Assembly (NCBI GenBank): GCA_035610365.1
Contig: CM069434.1
Span: 30,900,238 to 30,964,237, forward strand
Direction: 5' to 3'
From: Aquatica leii
Taxonomy: Eukaryota; Arthropoda; Insecta; Coleoptera; Lampyridae
Length of the DNA stretch: 64,000 nucleotides
Shown here: positions 10,192-21,560 of the stretch, piece after piece
Layout: every line of letters begins with the position of its first letter
Position numbering within the stretch: position 1 is the stretch's first letter
Translations under genes and position numbers: made by a program
Notes under the pieces: model-generated
Databases searched by the model: none
What the model saw: the letters and a program-made list of their open reading frames with translations, nothing else
Told to the model about the DNA's origin: nothing

Positions 10192-12230
10192 TTACCGTGT
10201 AGTAGTCTAAGATTTCCAAATATTTTTAAAACGTATTTAATACGTATAAGTTACACGTTATGGATAACTAGGAATGCAATATAATTCTATGTTTTATGAG
10301 TACAAAAAATGTAAAAATTTGGAACGGGTAAAAATTATTCATTTTTGGTACAATTCTCATAGATTCCAAAATGTTTTATTTTTTATTCCTGCAAAATAAT
10401 TTAACGTTATAATGTCATATTTAGTTTTAGATATTGTTACACAACTTTTGTTAAATTAATGCAACATGCCAAAGTAAAATATTTAAATTAGGATTAATTT
10501 ACATCACATTACTAAAAATATGCTTGAATTTTGGTTTTAAGTACACGTGTTTCTATATTTTTATATTGTTAAATATGTTATTATATTGTATTTTTAAGTT
10601 TTGCATATTTTGTTAAAATAAAATTTACAACTACTAAATTAATAATTAAAAAAGTGTTATTTTTGTTACAATGTACTATATAAAAAACGGTTTTAGTAGT
10701 TAACATAAAAAATGTTTTTTATATTTATTTTGCAGTGTTTTTATTACAACAGCAAATAATGATAAATTACTTTGTTTTTCGTAGGATTGGTTGACATTAA
10801 TTCTATTTACCAGCGTGTAAATGAAACCTCTAGCTTAGTTATATCGTAAATATTGACTAAAAATAGGAGGACAAGATTTAACAACTAATAGAATAATTAA
10901 TGTTTAAGTTAATGTAACAGTTTAATTAACGTCAAAATTAAAAAAAAAATGTTTTTAAACCGTATAAAATTATAGTCAGCATTACAGAATAAAAAACTAA
11001 AAATATTTTATTTTGTAAACGTTAAAAATATTTTTTTATAACTTTACGTTTATTTGTTATTTTTAAATTTAATTTAATTAATCACAGTTTTGTTTATATT
11101 TTTAACTGATTTAAAGTTTTAATTTTACAAATTTGTCAATTTAAAACAAAATTAATATAAAAGCCAAGAAAGTATATGTAAGCTTTTATCGTTAGAACGT
11201 TTACCTAAAAGAGAATAAAACTTATCTATTGTTCTTTTAACACGCTGAGTGCCCTGTCGTTTATATAAGTACGAATGACGTCTTGCTGTTTCATTCAAAT
11301 ATAGCATTTCATTCTATGACGATTCATATACGATGGCAGATTTTAATAAAAAAATACACAAAACCTTTTAACACATTGGCGAATACGAATTGTCTAAATT
11401 ATGTTTTGCTAAAACTTTAAAATATTAAAATTTATGAAAGCAATATGTAATAAGGCAGCAGTTTATTAATTTTAGATATGTTTTAAAATGAATTTTATTA
11501 GATTTTACTAAAAATATTAAATTTTATTTTGGTTACAGATGCAAACACAGCCCTTATTTTGGTTTTATTGAATTATTTATTATGTATGCATTTTGTAAAA
11601 TTGTTTTATATTTTAAAACGTTTGCTGTCGCCCGGTTTATAGATAAACCAAATTGTTTTTTTGAACAAATTTATATGCGAGATAAAGACATCATCATCAT
11701 CATCACCATCATCATTATCTGTTGTTTGTTTAGAGCCGCTCAGTTTCATCTTAATATGCATGCGTCGGATGACATCTGTTAGTTTTGATTTTTTGTTTTC
11801 TTTTGTAAAACAGATTATGTCCGCTTTTCAGTATTTTAGATTCTTCTCTTGTTTGCGATATTTCTTACTATTGTTTGTTGGAGTTTCTTCAACTTTTTTT
11901 TTATTTTACAAATTTTTTTCAAGTAGACATTGTTCTTATATTTAACGTTGCATTTTATATTATTAAGTTTTATAAGATGTTTCGAAGATTAAATGAACAG
12001 TTTAATTTGTAAATTAAAAGCTATTTATTACATTTAAATGTTTGTTAGATAATATAATATTTGACGTTGCATTGTCTTTTGAAGACCTGGAAAAACATAA
12101 ATAAGAATTATAAAGTTTATTTACATTTCACTTCAAAGTTGATATATTTTATGTACATTTTAGTAATTTTTTTGTGAAGTCAGCCATTTTGTTAAGTCCT
12201 CGTATATACAACTTTTTCATAAAAAAACAC
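10192..12230. other. AT-rich spacer with a CAT microsatellite
   Basis: No recognisable gene. A CAT/ATC trinucleotide run lies at 11,689-11,719. Open frames there (11,582-11,945) reflect the microsatellite and pyrimidine runs rather than a protein family. The rest is AT-rich with no clear repeat. Confidence 0.6.
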
Positions 12231-12380
12231 TTTTCCCGTGGACTGAAAAGTAGAAAATAACTCTTCTTCAACTTAAAACGTAGGCGCATTTAAATTTATT
12301 TTCTTATATAAGCTCTTATAAATGCGCCCACGTTTTAAGTTGAAGAAAAGTTATTTTCTAGTTTTTAGTTTACGGGAAAA
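12231..12380. repeat. Fold-back element with 62-bp arms
   Basis: Arms 12,231-12,292 and 12,319-12,380 are reverse complements with only about seven mismatches and a 26-base loop. Weaker complementarity extends outward to about 12,205 and 12,415 through A/T runs. There is no coding capacity. It looks like a small non-autonomous fold-back element. It sits only 90 bases from a second, unrelated inverted-repeat element. Confidence 0.85.
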
Positions 12381-12467
12381 ACGTGGTTTTTTAAAAAACT
12401 TTTTTTATAAAGTGTTTATTTTCTAAATTGTTAAAAGTATTTATTGTTATTGGTCAATTTTTAAATT

Positions 12468-12642
12468 ATTCAAATTACCAGTCTACCAATAATAAATTCG
12501 TTAAATTTCAATATGTATTTTTTAGATATGTTTCGAGCTGTAAAATAACGAAGCTCATCTTCAGAAAAGTATTTTTTGAAAAATGTCATAAATACATTTT
12601 AAAAGTTAACGAATTTATTATTGGTAGACTGGTAATTTAAAT
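12468..12642. mobile_element. 175-bp element with 37-bp terminal inverted repeats and central hammerhead-like hairpin
   Basis: The ends 12,468-12,504 and 12,606-12,642 are near-perfect inverted repeats (one difference in 37). The interior is 101 bases and cannot encode a transposase, so the element is MITE-like. Its interior carries a GAAAC / stem / CTGAAGAT hairpin on the minus strand at 12,564-12,530. No unambiguous target-site duplication flanks it, so the mobilising enzyme cannot be inferred. It may be a non-autonomous derivative of a PLE or a retrozyme-like unit rather than a DNA transposon. Confidence 0.8.
12530..12564 (-). ncRNA. Hammerhead-like motif inside the inverted-repeat element
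   Basis: On the minus strand the order is CTGAAGAT, stem GAGCT, a 12-base loop, stem AGCTC, then GAAAC. Stem and GAAAC box are perfect. The upstream box differs from the hammerhead consensus CTGATGA by an inserted or shifted A, exactly as in the PLE 4 terminal repeats. Whether flanking bases supply stems I and III has not been modelled. Confidence 0.5.
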
Positions 12643-12809
12643 AATGTATTTGTTTTCTATTTTTTAGTTTTATGATGATTTATTTTAATAAAGTTTTAAT
12701 CAAACAGTTTACAAACTTGCAAGACTTACACATCTTACACAACTGTCGTAGCTCAGAAATAAAATAAAAAACCGTACACTTAAGAATAATACTAATGACA
12801 ATAAAACTT

Positions 12810-13500
12810 CAACAAAAATTAACGTTATACAAATATACGGGCTAATAGAAGGTACATCAGAAGAGGAAATAAAAGAATTTACAAGAAATACTAGATGAAG
12901 CAAGAGAGAAAACAGAACTATCCATAATAATGAGCGACTGAAATGCAAGACTAGGAAACGACTATAATAGAAGCATGGGATGCATGGGAAAATATAGAAA
13001 GCAAACAGTTAACCGTAACGGGAAAAAAAGGATTGAACAGAAATGGAAGATAAGTACACCTTCGTGGCAGAAGAACGTAACGCAAAAAAACTTGATAAAG
13101 TATATAGTATTCATACAAACACTAAAAGAAACAATTTAAAATATAGAAACAAGAAAAGACGTACAAATAGGTTCAAACCGTAGACTAGTAGTAGCAAAAC
13201 TAAAATACATAGTAAATAAGAGTAAAGAAATAATATACAGTAAAATAACCCTATACCAACTAAAAAAATCGGAAAGCAAGAATACCAAGATAATTCAAAT
13301 AAGCATTTTGTAAACTATTGAAGAATACAAATCAAGAAGACCTAGAGACACAATGGGAAAAAATTAAAAAAATTACCCTAAAGGTAGCGGAAGGGTTATT
13401 CTATAGAAGAACAAATATCAACAAAAATCTAAAAAGAACAATTTGGTAGACTAAAAAGACAAAATAAATAGCAAAAGGAAAGAATCAGGCTTGGAAAAAG
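12810..13500 (+). pseudogene. LINE endonuclease-domain remnant
   Basis: Translation across frames gives RNGK and IYKKY blocks followed by SIIMSD-NARLGNDYNRS near 12,910-12,975. I read this as a decayed GDFNAKVG-type endonuclease motif followed by the usual GKHG/NENG region. QIGSNRRLVVAKLKYI (13,160-13,210) corresponds to the GSDH segment, with His changed to Arg. Lysine-rich sequence follows to about 13,500. The pattern fits the endonuclease of an RTE-like or craniofacial-development-protein-2-like LINE. The polymerase is absent and many stops are present. Confidence 0.55.
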
Positions 13501-13612
13501 TATCTCCAAAAAATATGTATAATTATTTCCTAAGCTTGAGTAGGTATTATATTAACATTAGAATGTCTTCCGGGTTTGGACCGTGTCATAGTTGCAACCG
13601 AAGCTGCCAACA

Positions 13613-13643
13613 TTTTGCCCACTTTCGTAAGGGGCTTCATCAG
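13613..13643 (-). ncRNA. Hammerhead-like motif in the PLE 3 terminal repeat
   Basis: On the minus strand, CTGATGA is intact (13,643-13,637). Complementary GCCC and GGGC segments follow, and then AAAA where GAAA is expected. The PLE 1 copy retains GAAAC at the aligned place, so one substitution here has probably inactivated an ancestral hammerhead. Confidence 0.55.
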
Positions 13644-13899
13644 GGCGTGAGATAAATCGCAAAACTCAAACAAGCAATCGAAATCTAACTAAGAACTTCT
13701 CAAAAGTTAGGTTATCCACTTGTAAAACAAGCCATAACCTAAACTCTGAAAAGGTAAGAAAGAAAACGATAACCTGAAAAAACAAATGAAAATCTAACAA
13801 AGAACCATTACCGAGTTAGGTAATCAACTTGTGAACCAAGCCAGATTCTAAGCTCCGTAGAAGTGACTTAAGAAGAAATAGTCTCCGTATTTAAAAGAA

Positions 13900-14915
13900 A
13901 AGGATCGTCACGGATGGTTAAGCTCGACCCTGATTGGGTTACGGTTGCTAAGGAGCGTGTTTTTGATTAATGACAAATAACCGGGAACCAAAGAGGGGAT
14001 AGTTCGAAACCATGATCGCGATTGAAGTTAGTGGGGTGTTTGATGATATCTATGCTTTCTCGGAATTTCCTGTTGAAAAAGAATGGAGATTTGGCATCAA
14101 CGTAACATTATCAAAATCTATCTTGTAACCTGTAGTAAAATGATTTTCAGCGACCGCAGACTTGGAAGTATACCTTTTCCTTATACAACGATCATGTTCT
14201 GAAATTCGAGTAATGACGGAACGACCGATTTCACCAATGTAGACTAAACCACAAAAACAGGGAATTTGGTATACACCTTGAGATGAAAGTGTAGGAAATT
14301 TGTCTTTGTCGAATTGAATATGGGTTTAATACCATTCTTACGAAGGAGTTTCCCTATTTGATCTATAACCTTGTGAATCTAGGGTAAAAAGGCCATTTTT
14401 GCGTTGGATTCGGGAGTAGAAATGTCCTTAGATAATCGAGTACGTGGATGTAAACGACGATTAATAACTCTATGAATATCTCGCTTTACGTAACCATTGT
14501 TCACTAAAGTTCTAGTAAGATGACGGAGGTCTGAGTCTAGATTCTCAGGTTGACAAATAGAAAAGGCACGATGGACCAAAGATTCAATAACAGAACGTTT
14601 CTGTGCAGGATGATGATGAGACGAAGCATGAAGGTATCTGTCAGTATGGGTGGGTTTGCGATAAACAGAATGGCCCAGAAGTCCGTCGGACTTACGAGTC
14701 ACAAGAACGTCAAGAAATGGAAGAGAACCATTACTTTTGATTTCCATAGTAAATTTGATATCTAAGTGTTGATTGTTAAGATGATCAAGAAACTTAGACA
14801 ATTCAAGATGACCATGAGACCAAACAATAAACGTGTCGTCAACATATCTAAACCACACCTTAGGTTTTAATATTGATGATTCCAAAGCAACCGTTTCAAC
14901 TCTTCATAAAATTCG
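13900..14915 (-). pseudogene. PLE 3 reverse transcriptase C-terminus and GIY-YIG domain
   Basis: The frame 14,885-14,379 (168 codons) contains KVWFRYVDDTFIVWSHG (YVDD at 14,846-14,835), LPFLDVLVTRKSDG, THTDRYLHASSHHHPAQK and a basic helix RVINRRLHPRTR. Below 14,379, other frames carry the endonuclease: a cysteine-containing entry segment (FCGLVYIGEIGRS) near 14,250, then ISEHDRCIRKRY and KSAVAENHF. The YIG core remains, although the C-x-C pair has become F-x-C. Everything N-terminal to the YVDD region is missing. Confidence 0.85.
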
Positions 14916-14993
14916 GATTAAAAGATTGTACAGTAAGTTTGACAGATTTCTCTGTGTTGGTTATTTATGACTAACATACATTTTGTGTTTTAG

Positions 14994-16310
14994 ATTTATT
15001 AGAGAAAGCAAAGAAAGTCGCACAATTTCAAGATAACACTAGTAGCGAGGAACTTCCTCATATACCTAAACATCCAAAACGAAAGGCTATTACACCAGAA
15101 CTATCCTCGGGGGTACATTTAGTTATACAAGTAATGCTATTATTTAATAATCATAATAATTGTAATAGAAAATGACGTAACACCTCTACCATCACCTGGG
15201 ATAAACAGTAATATCCAAACTACCCATATTATATATCTAACAGTTTTGGGACCTGTTCTAAATATGCAGTAAGCTATAAACAGCGACATAATATTTTTAA
15301 ATTCTCACAAAGACTAAGAATTTGAGAATGTATTACACCTAGCACTAGGCTCTGAAATAGCAGGTACAACTTATTATTAAAAGTCGAATACAAAATGAAT
15401 AATAGTATTTATAGGCGCTTCTACCTTCACTGAAGATTTAAATAGCGGTAACAGTCAAAATATACTTAAAAAATCTGAAACCTTTACGTTAGGTAAAAAA
15501 ATGATAATAATGAAATATTAGTTTCTTTTGGAAAAAATATATAAACTGCAAATTAAAAACAAATTACTGTTACGTATAATAGCTGCAAAATTGGAGAAAT
15601 TGGATTTATCTTCTTTGACGAAAATCTTCACTGAAACATTTGATTCTTTAAGTGAGAAAATTTCATTGCATACAATTAAAAAAATTTTTTTTTAGTTAAA
15701 ATTTATTAAAGGAATTGGGGGAAGCTCTGGCAAAGACTTCACCCACAGAAGTTTTAGAGCTGTTTATAGTAACCACTTAGCTGAAATGTGTTTATGGTTG
15801 GGTTTTAGGAACAGTTATAAAATATCAAGTGCAACGTCGATGAACATGATAAAAGGTATAATGTTATTGCAATTAACTTTGAGAATCTTATTTAAGCTTC
15901 ATTTATATAGCTATCACTAAAGAAATATACCCTTTAATTACGGATAAAGACTTCGAATAAATTTAGCGAATGGTTCCGATTGGCCAAGTTAAGATTAATA
16001 TATGTAATCAGAGATTTAATTTTATGTATATTATATATGGAATATATGCATTTGTGTTTGCTGAGATGCAAAATAAAATTAACGTTTTAAATAGAAAATT
16101 GTTTAGATTTAAACAATACGCTTAGTAACTTTGGTTAAGAAGTAAATATGTTAATAGTCTTTTAAATTACTTGCAAAACGATTTGCACTGTATATAGTTA
16201 ATGTTTTTACTGTTCTTTATTTAGAAGAGGTATCAAAACTCTTAAACGCGACATTTCGTGCATCAAAATGTGCACTTCGTAAAGCCACTGTAATTTATTG
16301 TAAGTATTAG
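14994..16310 (+). CDS. DUF4806-like protein, exons of a partial or decaying gene
   Basis: Exon A (14,994-15,130, AG acceptor, GT donor) encodes LLEKAKKVAQFQDNTSSEEL and a basic RKA stretch. A coding-like block (about 15,582-15,672) follows but lacks an evident donor. Exon B (15,696-15,855) encodes IKGIGGSSGKDFTHRSFRAV then LAEMCLWLGFRNSYKISS, resembling the DUF4806 core (GGxxxKDF...LA...W.G). It ends with one base of a codon at a GT donor. Exon C (16,225-16,310) supplies the other two bases and encodes EEVSKLLNATFRASK to a TAG stop. AATAAA follows at 16,332. The B-C junction is phase-perfect. Upstream exons are missing, probably beyond the PLE 3 insertion, and the unspliceable block suggests decay. 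The family's function is unknown and it is often transposon-associated. Confidence 0.5.
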
Positions 16311-16711
16311 TCATGACACATACTTAAATGTAATAAATTAAATAAAGTTGGTTACAGGTAAACACATATCATTCGTAAAGCTTATATGAAACAGTTAAAG
16401 CGCTATAATGACTTGATGCTAACATGTAGAACTTGTACTTATCAAAAATTAAAAAATAATTAATTACAATCATTAAGATAGGTAGGCATTCAAGTTAAAA
16501 TATAAAATAAACACCTATAACATATAAGGTTAACATATGACAAGTAATTTAATTATATTAATAATTTGAATGTTTGATTATAATGAAATAAAACTGTCAC
16601 TGTCATAGCTGTAATTACAATTTTATTAAATTATCGCAAAAAATTAATTAAAAGGAAGTTGATTAGAGGTGAATAAGGACACTGTGTGGACTTATTGTTT
16701 GTGGCCTGAAT

Positions 16712-18004
16712 ATGGCGGACAGTAAAAGTAAAAGTGACATAGTTGAACCTCCAGATTTAAGTTTCAATTGTTGCAAAAATAAAAAAATAAACCAAATATG
16801 TATATGTGTAAAATGTGGAAAAATGTACCACAACAGTTGTGTAGAAGAAAAAAAGTGCGTGAAGTTAGATAAAACAAGAATAATTTGATGTGAAAGAAAC
16901 ATAATCTATAAAAAAAAGACAAATAAACTAACTTAATCCTGTAGAAATGGAAAACTACTTGTTAAATGAATTAAACCAACAATTGCAGGACAAGAACAAA
17001 TATATCAATAAAGAAAAAAATGACTGAGAAAAAAAATTAAAAACATACGAAACAAGAAAGTTACATAACCAAGGAAATGAAAACATCGAAGAAACACTAG
17101 AAGCCGAAAATATCCTATTGAAGAAACTAATACAGGAAATGGAAGATAAAAATCAACTCTTAAAAGACAAGATATTGTACACGGAAAGTGTAAACACAAA
17201 GAGCGAAGTAAAATTGTCGTACTGAAAAATTGTTAGTAACTCGAAAATAATAGAAGACCACCACAAAGGTAAAAACACTGCAAACATAATTTTAAAACCA
17301 AAAGGTAAACAGACTTCTACTGAAACTAAAAATAATCTTTATAACAAAATTAAACCAGAAAAATTAAAAATAGGCATAATCCAAATAAAAGAAAACCAAG
17401 AAGGAAGTATAGTAATACAGTGTGAGAATGAAAACTAAATTCAATCATTGAAGAAACATATCAACTTAGAACTAAATGAAAAATATACTATTAAGGAAGA
17501 TTTATTGAAAAACCCAAGGGTCAAAGTAGTATCCATTAACACAAACTATAAACAAGATGTATTAGAACATATATTGAAATTCCAGAACAATATTCCTGAT
17601 AAAGATTTTTTTAAAGTTACTTACATAAAATATATAAGAACAAAAAGTACATATACAGCATTTATAGAAATGTCACCAAAAATATTTCAAAAATCATGAA
17701 TCATGGAAAAGTATACGTACGATGGCAACGATTCCCAGTTTATAAAAATCTTAATGTTCCACGATGCAGTAACTGCAATGGCTACAAACACAGCGGTAAG
17801 TACTGTAAAAACAATCAATCCTGTGCATACTGCGCTGGAGCTCATAGTGAACAGAACTGTGATAAAAAACAAATGAACTGCACAAACTGTACCCAAGCTA
17901 ATATAAAATACAAATTAAACCACAACACAAATCACACATCATACAATACAGGTTGCCCAACGCTTAAATATTACATAAACTTAGCAGCAACTAGAATCAA
18001 ATAA
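16712..18004 (+). pseudogene. LINE 2 ORF1 (PHD-like finger, coiled coil, zinc knuckles)
   Basis: The N-terminus (16,712-16,885) has NCCKN, ICICVKCGKMYHNSC, a spacing close to a PHD-type finger. A TGA at 16,886 and a frameshift lead to a lysine/glutamate-rich coiled coil (16,947-17,220), with stops at about 17,025 and 17,223. The frame 17,448-17,699 holds an RRM-like segment. The frame 17,696-18,004 carries two zinc knuckles: CX2CX4HX4C in CSNCNGYKHSGKYC and CX2CX3HX4C in CAYCAGAHSEQNC. A third Cys pair follows. The family role is RNA binding and ribonucleoprotein formation. This copy cannot be translated intact. Confidence 0.75.
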
Positions 18005-18017
18005 AATTATTAGCATA

Positions 18018-20945
18018 ATGGATCAGTATATTAGAGATTTTGAAAATAACGATATTACAACCGAAATAGTTCATAACATAGAACAATGTAAACTTAAGCT
18101 AGGGTCTGAAAAATCAAGTTTTAACGTACTTTATCAGAACATCAGAAGTTTAACAAAAAATTATGATGAAATGGCTATTTTTACAAGTCAGTTTGATGGT
18201 TTTTTTGACATTATGGTATTCTCAGAAACTTGGTCTTTACCCGATCCAACTTATTTTAACTTAAACGGATATAACATAATATACAACGAAGGAGATTTAA
18301 ATCAGAAAGATGGCGTTGTAACATACATTAAAAATCACTACTATTATGTCACTTCAGTACGACCATTAGGTAGCATCAAGGCGATTGAAATAAAACTAAA
18401 ACATCTAAATAAAACATTTATCATCACTGCACTTTATAGATCATCATCAATTTGTCCATACGTCTTTAATAAAGAACTAGAAAATTACATTAAAAATATA
18501 CCAAAGGGTGAATACATTTTTTTCGTAGGTGACATAAACATTGACATTCTCGGAAATTATGGATTACAGTAACGAATACCTAAACATATTAAATCAAGCA
18601 GGATACATATCACTAATAAATAATCCTACAAGAATTCTAAAGAACTCAAAATCATGTCTGGATCACATATTCATAAAAACGAATGATATACTAAGCACCT
18701 GTAATCCAATCATATTTGAAAATAATTTAACGGACCATTTTACGGTAATGAATACACTAAAATTCGTAGAAAAAATAAACACACCTATGAATAATAATAT
18801 AAGAAACATAAAGAGATTGAACCATGAACTAAAAAATATCTTAAAACAAGCCAACTTGGAAGAAAAACTTCCGCAAAAAGACACCGAAAAAGCAGCTACA
18901 TACCTTATAGATCTAATTAAGGAATCAATATTAGAAGCCACAACAACCATAATAACAAACAATAAAAATATAAAAAGAAAACAATGGATAACCAACGGCC
19001 TTGTAAAGTCAATAAATATAAAACAACAACTCTATAATGATTGGAAAAAACACTGTAATGAAGATAAGAAAACGAAGTACACTAAATATAGAAATAGACT
19101 AAATTCATTAATAAGAACTGCAAAAAATAACTTTTTTAGAGATATGTTGAATGACAAGAATGATAGCAGAAGTATTTAAAACACAGTAAAGGCACTCACT
19201 CCAACAAAATCTAAAAAATGTGAGATAAAAGAAATATGTAACAATTTAGGCATCACAGTAACCACAGAAAAAAAATTGCAGATGCATTTAATAAACATTA
19301 TATTAACGTTGGTAAAACTTTAGCAAAAAAGATACAGAAGCCCCAAACACTCAACAAAAACACTATAAAGATAAACCAAAATACGTTCTTTATTGTACCA
19401 ACAGATGAAAATGAAGTTCAGAGCATTATTAAAGGACTAAAAGTAAACAAAGCACCTGGAATTGATAACATAAAACCAATGAAATTTTGATAGAACATAG
19501 GAAAATCTTAGCTAATCCGATTGCCATAGTAATGAATAAAGTATTTGAAACTACTATTTGCCCAAAAGTATTCAAAATGGCAGTTATCAAGCCAATATAT
19601 AAAAACGGAAACAAAGAGCTTACAGAAAACTACAGACCTATTTCACTAATTTCGAGCAAAGATCTTTGAAAAGTTACTAAAAAACCGTATGTTAAATTTT
19701 CTTAATAAATATAAAATTATATCACCATATCAATATGACTTTCAAGAAGGGAATTCTACACAAAATGCAATAATACAACTTCTAACGGAAATCCAAAGCA
19801 ACCTTGACTCCGAATTTAAAACATTGTGTGTATTTATTGACTTGGCTAAAGCGTTTGACACAGTTAATTATCAAGAACTATTAATAAACCTTAATAATGT
19901 TAGAATAAGAGAAAAAATTAATCAATTACTTGAAAGTTATTTAAGTGACAGATCACAGTATGTAAAAGTGAGGAGTACTTTAAGCGAAGAGGGTATAGTA
20001 GAATGTGGAGTACCACAAGGTACGGTCTTAAGTCGAGTGCTCTTTTTAATATATATAAATGAGCTCTTTTGTCTAAAATTGACAGGAAAAATTATATCGT
20101 TTGCTGATGACACAGCAATATTATACAAAGACAATACCTGGAGTAATCTCAAACAAAAAGCATAGAATGACCTATTGGCAATCAAAAATTGGTTTGATAG
20201 CAAACTATTATCAATTAACTTTAATAAAACCAAATATATTCCATTTACATGTCATAATTACAATACACCAACATTTAAAAAACTAGAAATTAGGGTGTCA
20301 GCTATAGATAAAGTACACATAGAACCATGTACACATTTAAAGTACTTAGGAATTCAAATAGATGCCCACTTGAAATGGAATTTGCATATTAATATCCTTA
20401 TTAAAAAGTTTAGAGGAATCCTAGTCAAATTAAAAAGTTTAAAACCAATCTTAAATCAATCAAATCTAAAGAATGTGTACTATGGATTAGTATACCCTCA
20501 TCTTCAATACGGAATCTTAGCATAGGGGATAGTAGCCAGTACGCATCTCAGAAAGTTGGAAGTAATTCAAAAGCGTTTTCTCAAAATTCTTTTTAACAAA
20601 GTATATAGATATCCTACTGAGATGTTGTATTATGAAACAAAAATGCTTGCTATTAGAGAAATATATGTTTACAAATTACTCATATACCAATTTAAGAACA
20701 AAAAAACAACAAAAATTATGTCACAATCACGATACTAGGATTAAAACAAACGAATACCTTATAACAACAAACGCAAATAAGAAAATGGGCCAAACGTCAA
20801 TTCAATTCCTAGGACCACGCATCAGATACCGATGCAGCTAAGAAATAGTATACCAATGAAAAAATATATAAACAATATTAAAACGTGGATGTTGCAAGAA
20901 AAAATTGGAATTCTGAAATCTCTTATCTCGAAGTATTTAAAGTAG
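18018..20945 (+). pseudogene. LINE 2 ORF2 endonuclease / reverse transcriptase
   Basis: The endonuclease is in frames 18,018-18,572 and 18,541-19,179 (VLYQNIRSL, VFSETWS, FVGDINIDI, LTDHF), with a frameshift near 18,548. The polymerase is spread over frames up to 20,165: APGIDNI, NYRPISLISS, FIDLAKAFDTVNY, CGVPQGTVL and FADDTAIL (about 20,096). The C-terminal region continues through 20,175-20,841 (HLKYLGIQID, NVYYGLVYPHLQYG, IQKRFLKILF) and ends at TAG 20,945. At least seven stops or frameshifts interrupt it. The first A of the FADD box is conserved, so decay post-dates a functional ancestor. Confidence 0.8.
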
Positions 20946-21404
20946 TATCTAGTTTAAGTTTTCGTAATTTTGTAAGAGTGTATGTTTTTCCATCAATTAG
21001 TTAACCATAAATATTCAGTGCCATTCTATTAGACTAAGCGAAAATTCACACACAAGTAAACGCTTACTTTTGTGAATTAGAATGATTGTTTATTTTGACA
21101 AATTTATGATATAGTAAGTAAATTAATAATTATTATTAATAAATCAAATTAAAATTGTATACTGTTCCAAATATTAGAACAGAAAAAGTTGGTTTTCCTA
21201 CAACGTACAATGTGTATGTAATTCAAAATTAATTCGTTTATACTATAATAACAATATAGCATTCATGACGGCACATTTTAATGACTCTGTTAGATTTTAA
21301 ACAAAATGTTTATCGAGAATGTTATTGATTAGGCAATTTTAAATACGCATTACGAGACTATTTTTGATCTCCTTTACTTAATCTTAGTAAAAAAGGAGAA
21401 AGGC

Positions 21405-21560
21405 GGTATAAGTAAGCTCATATTTAAACAAAAAATACAATTGAACGCGTATTTGGTATGTGGAAAGGAAGATTTTCCCGTCTTTTAGTAAGAATGAAAC
21501 TTTATAACAAAAATTCTAGATATAATTGTTGCTACTACTGTTTAACCAAACTAAAATTTT
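21405..21560 (+). pseudogene. PIF/Harbinger transposase C-terminal fragment
   Basis: About 50 codons, with AHI then NTIERVFGMWKGRFSRL, match the RNxIERxFGxWKxRFPxL segment that precedes the last catalytic acidic residue region of Harbinger transposases. The same segment occurs, differently decayed, at 27,310-27,400. A frameshift follows and nothing N-terminal is visible, so only this scrap remains. Confidence 0.7.

Larger units (their letters stand above)
13565..14915 (-). mobile_element. Penelope-like retroelement PLE 3 (5'-truncated)
   Basis: This minus-strand copy is from the same family as PLE 1 but far better preserved. It begins just upstream of the reverse-transcriptase catalytic box, runs through the endonuclease region and ends in a terminal repeat near 13,565-13,650 that matches PLE 1 near 360-430. 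Its 5' truncation point lies about 80 bases before the first exon of the DUF4806-like gene. Confidence 0.85.
16660..21150 (+). mobile_element. LINE 2: two-ORF non-LTR retrotransposon, degenerate
   Basis: This is an almost full-length but old copy. ORF1 is followed 13 bases later by ORF2 and a 3' region with an imperfect hairpin (21,044-21,059 with 21,064-21,077). The ORF1 plan (PHD-like Cys cluster, coiled coil, zinc knuckles) differs from that of LINE 1, so it is another family of the CR1/Jockey superfamily. Exact ends are not defined. The 3' end is placed near 21,150 only because coding similarity stops at 20,945 and AT-rich DNA follows. Confidence 0.8.

Noticed and set aside
11661..11945. 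Plus-strand 94-codon frame
   Set aside because: It is driven by the CAT microsatellite and following pyrimidine-rich sequence, with no domain.
12428..12640. Plus-strand 70-codon frame as a gene
   Set aside because: It covers the 175-bp inverted-repeat element and its structure explains the sequence.
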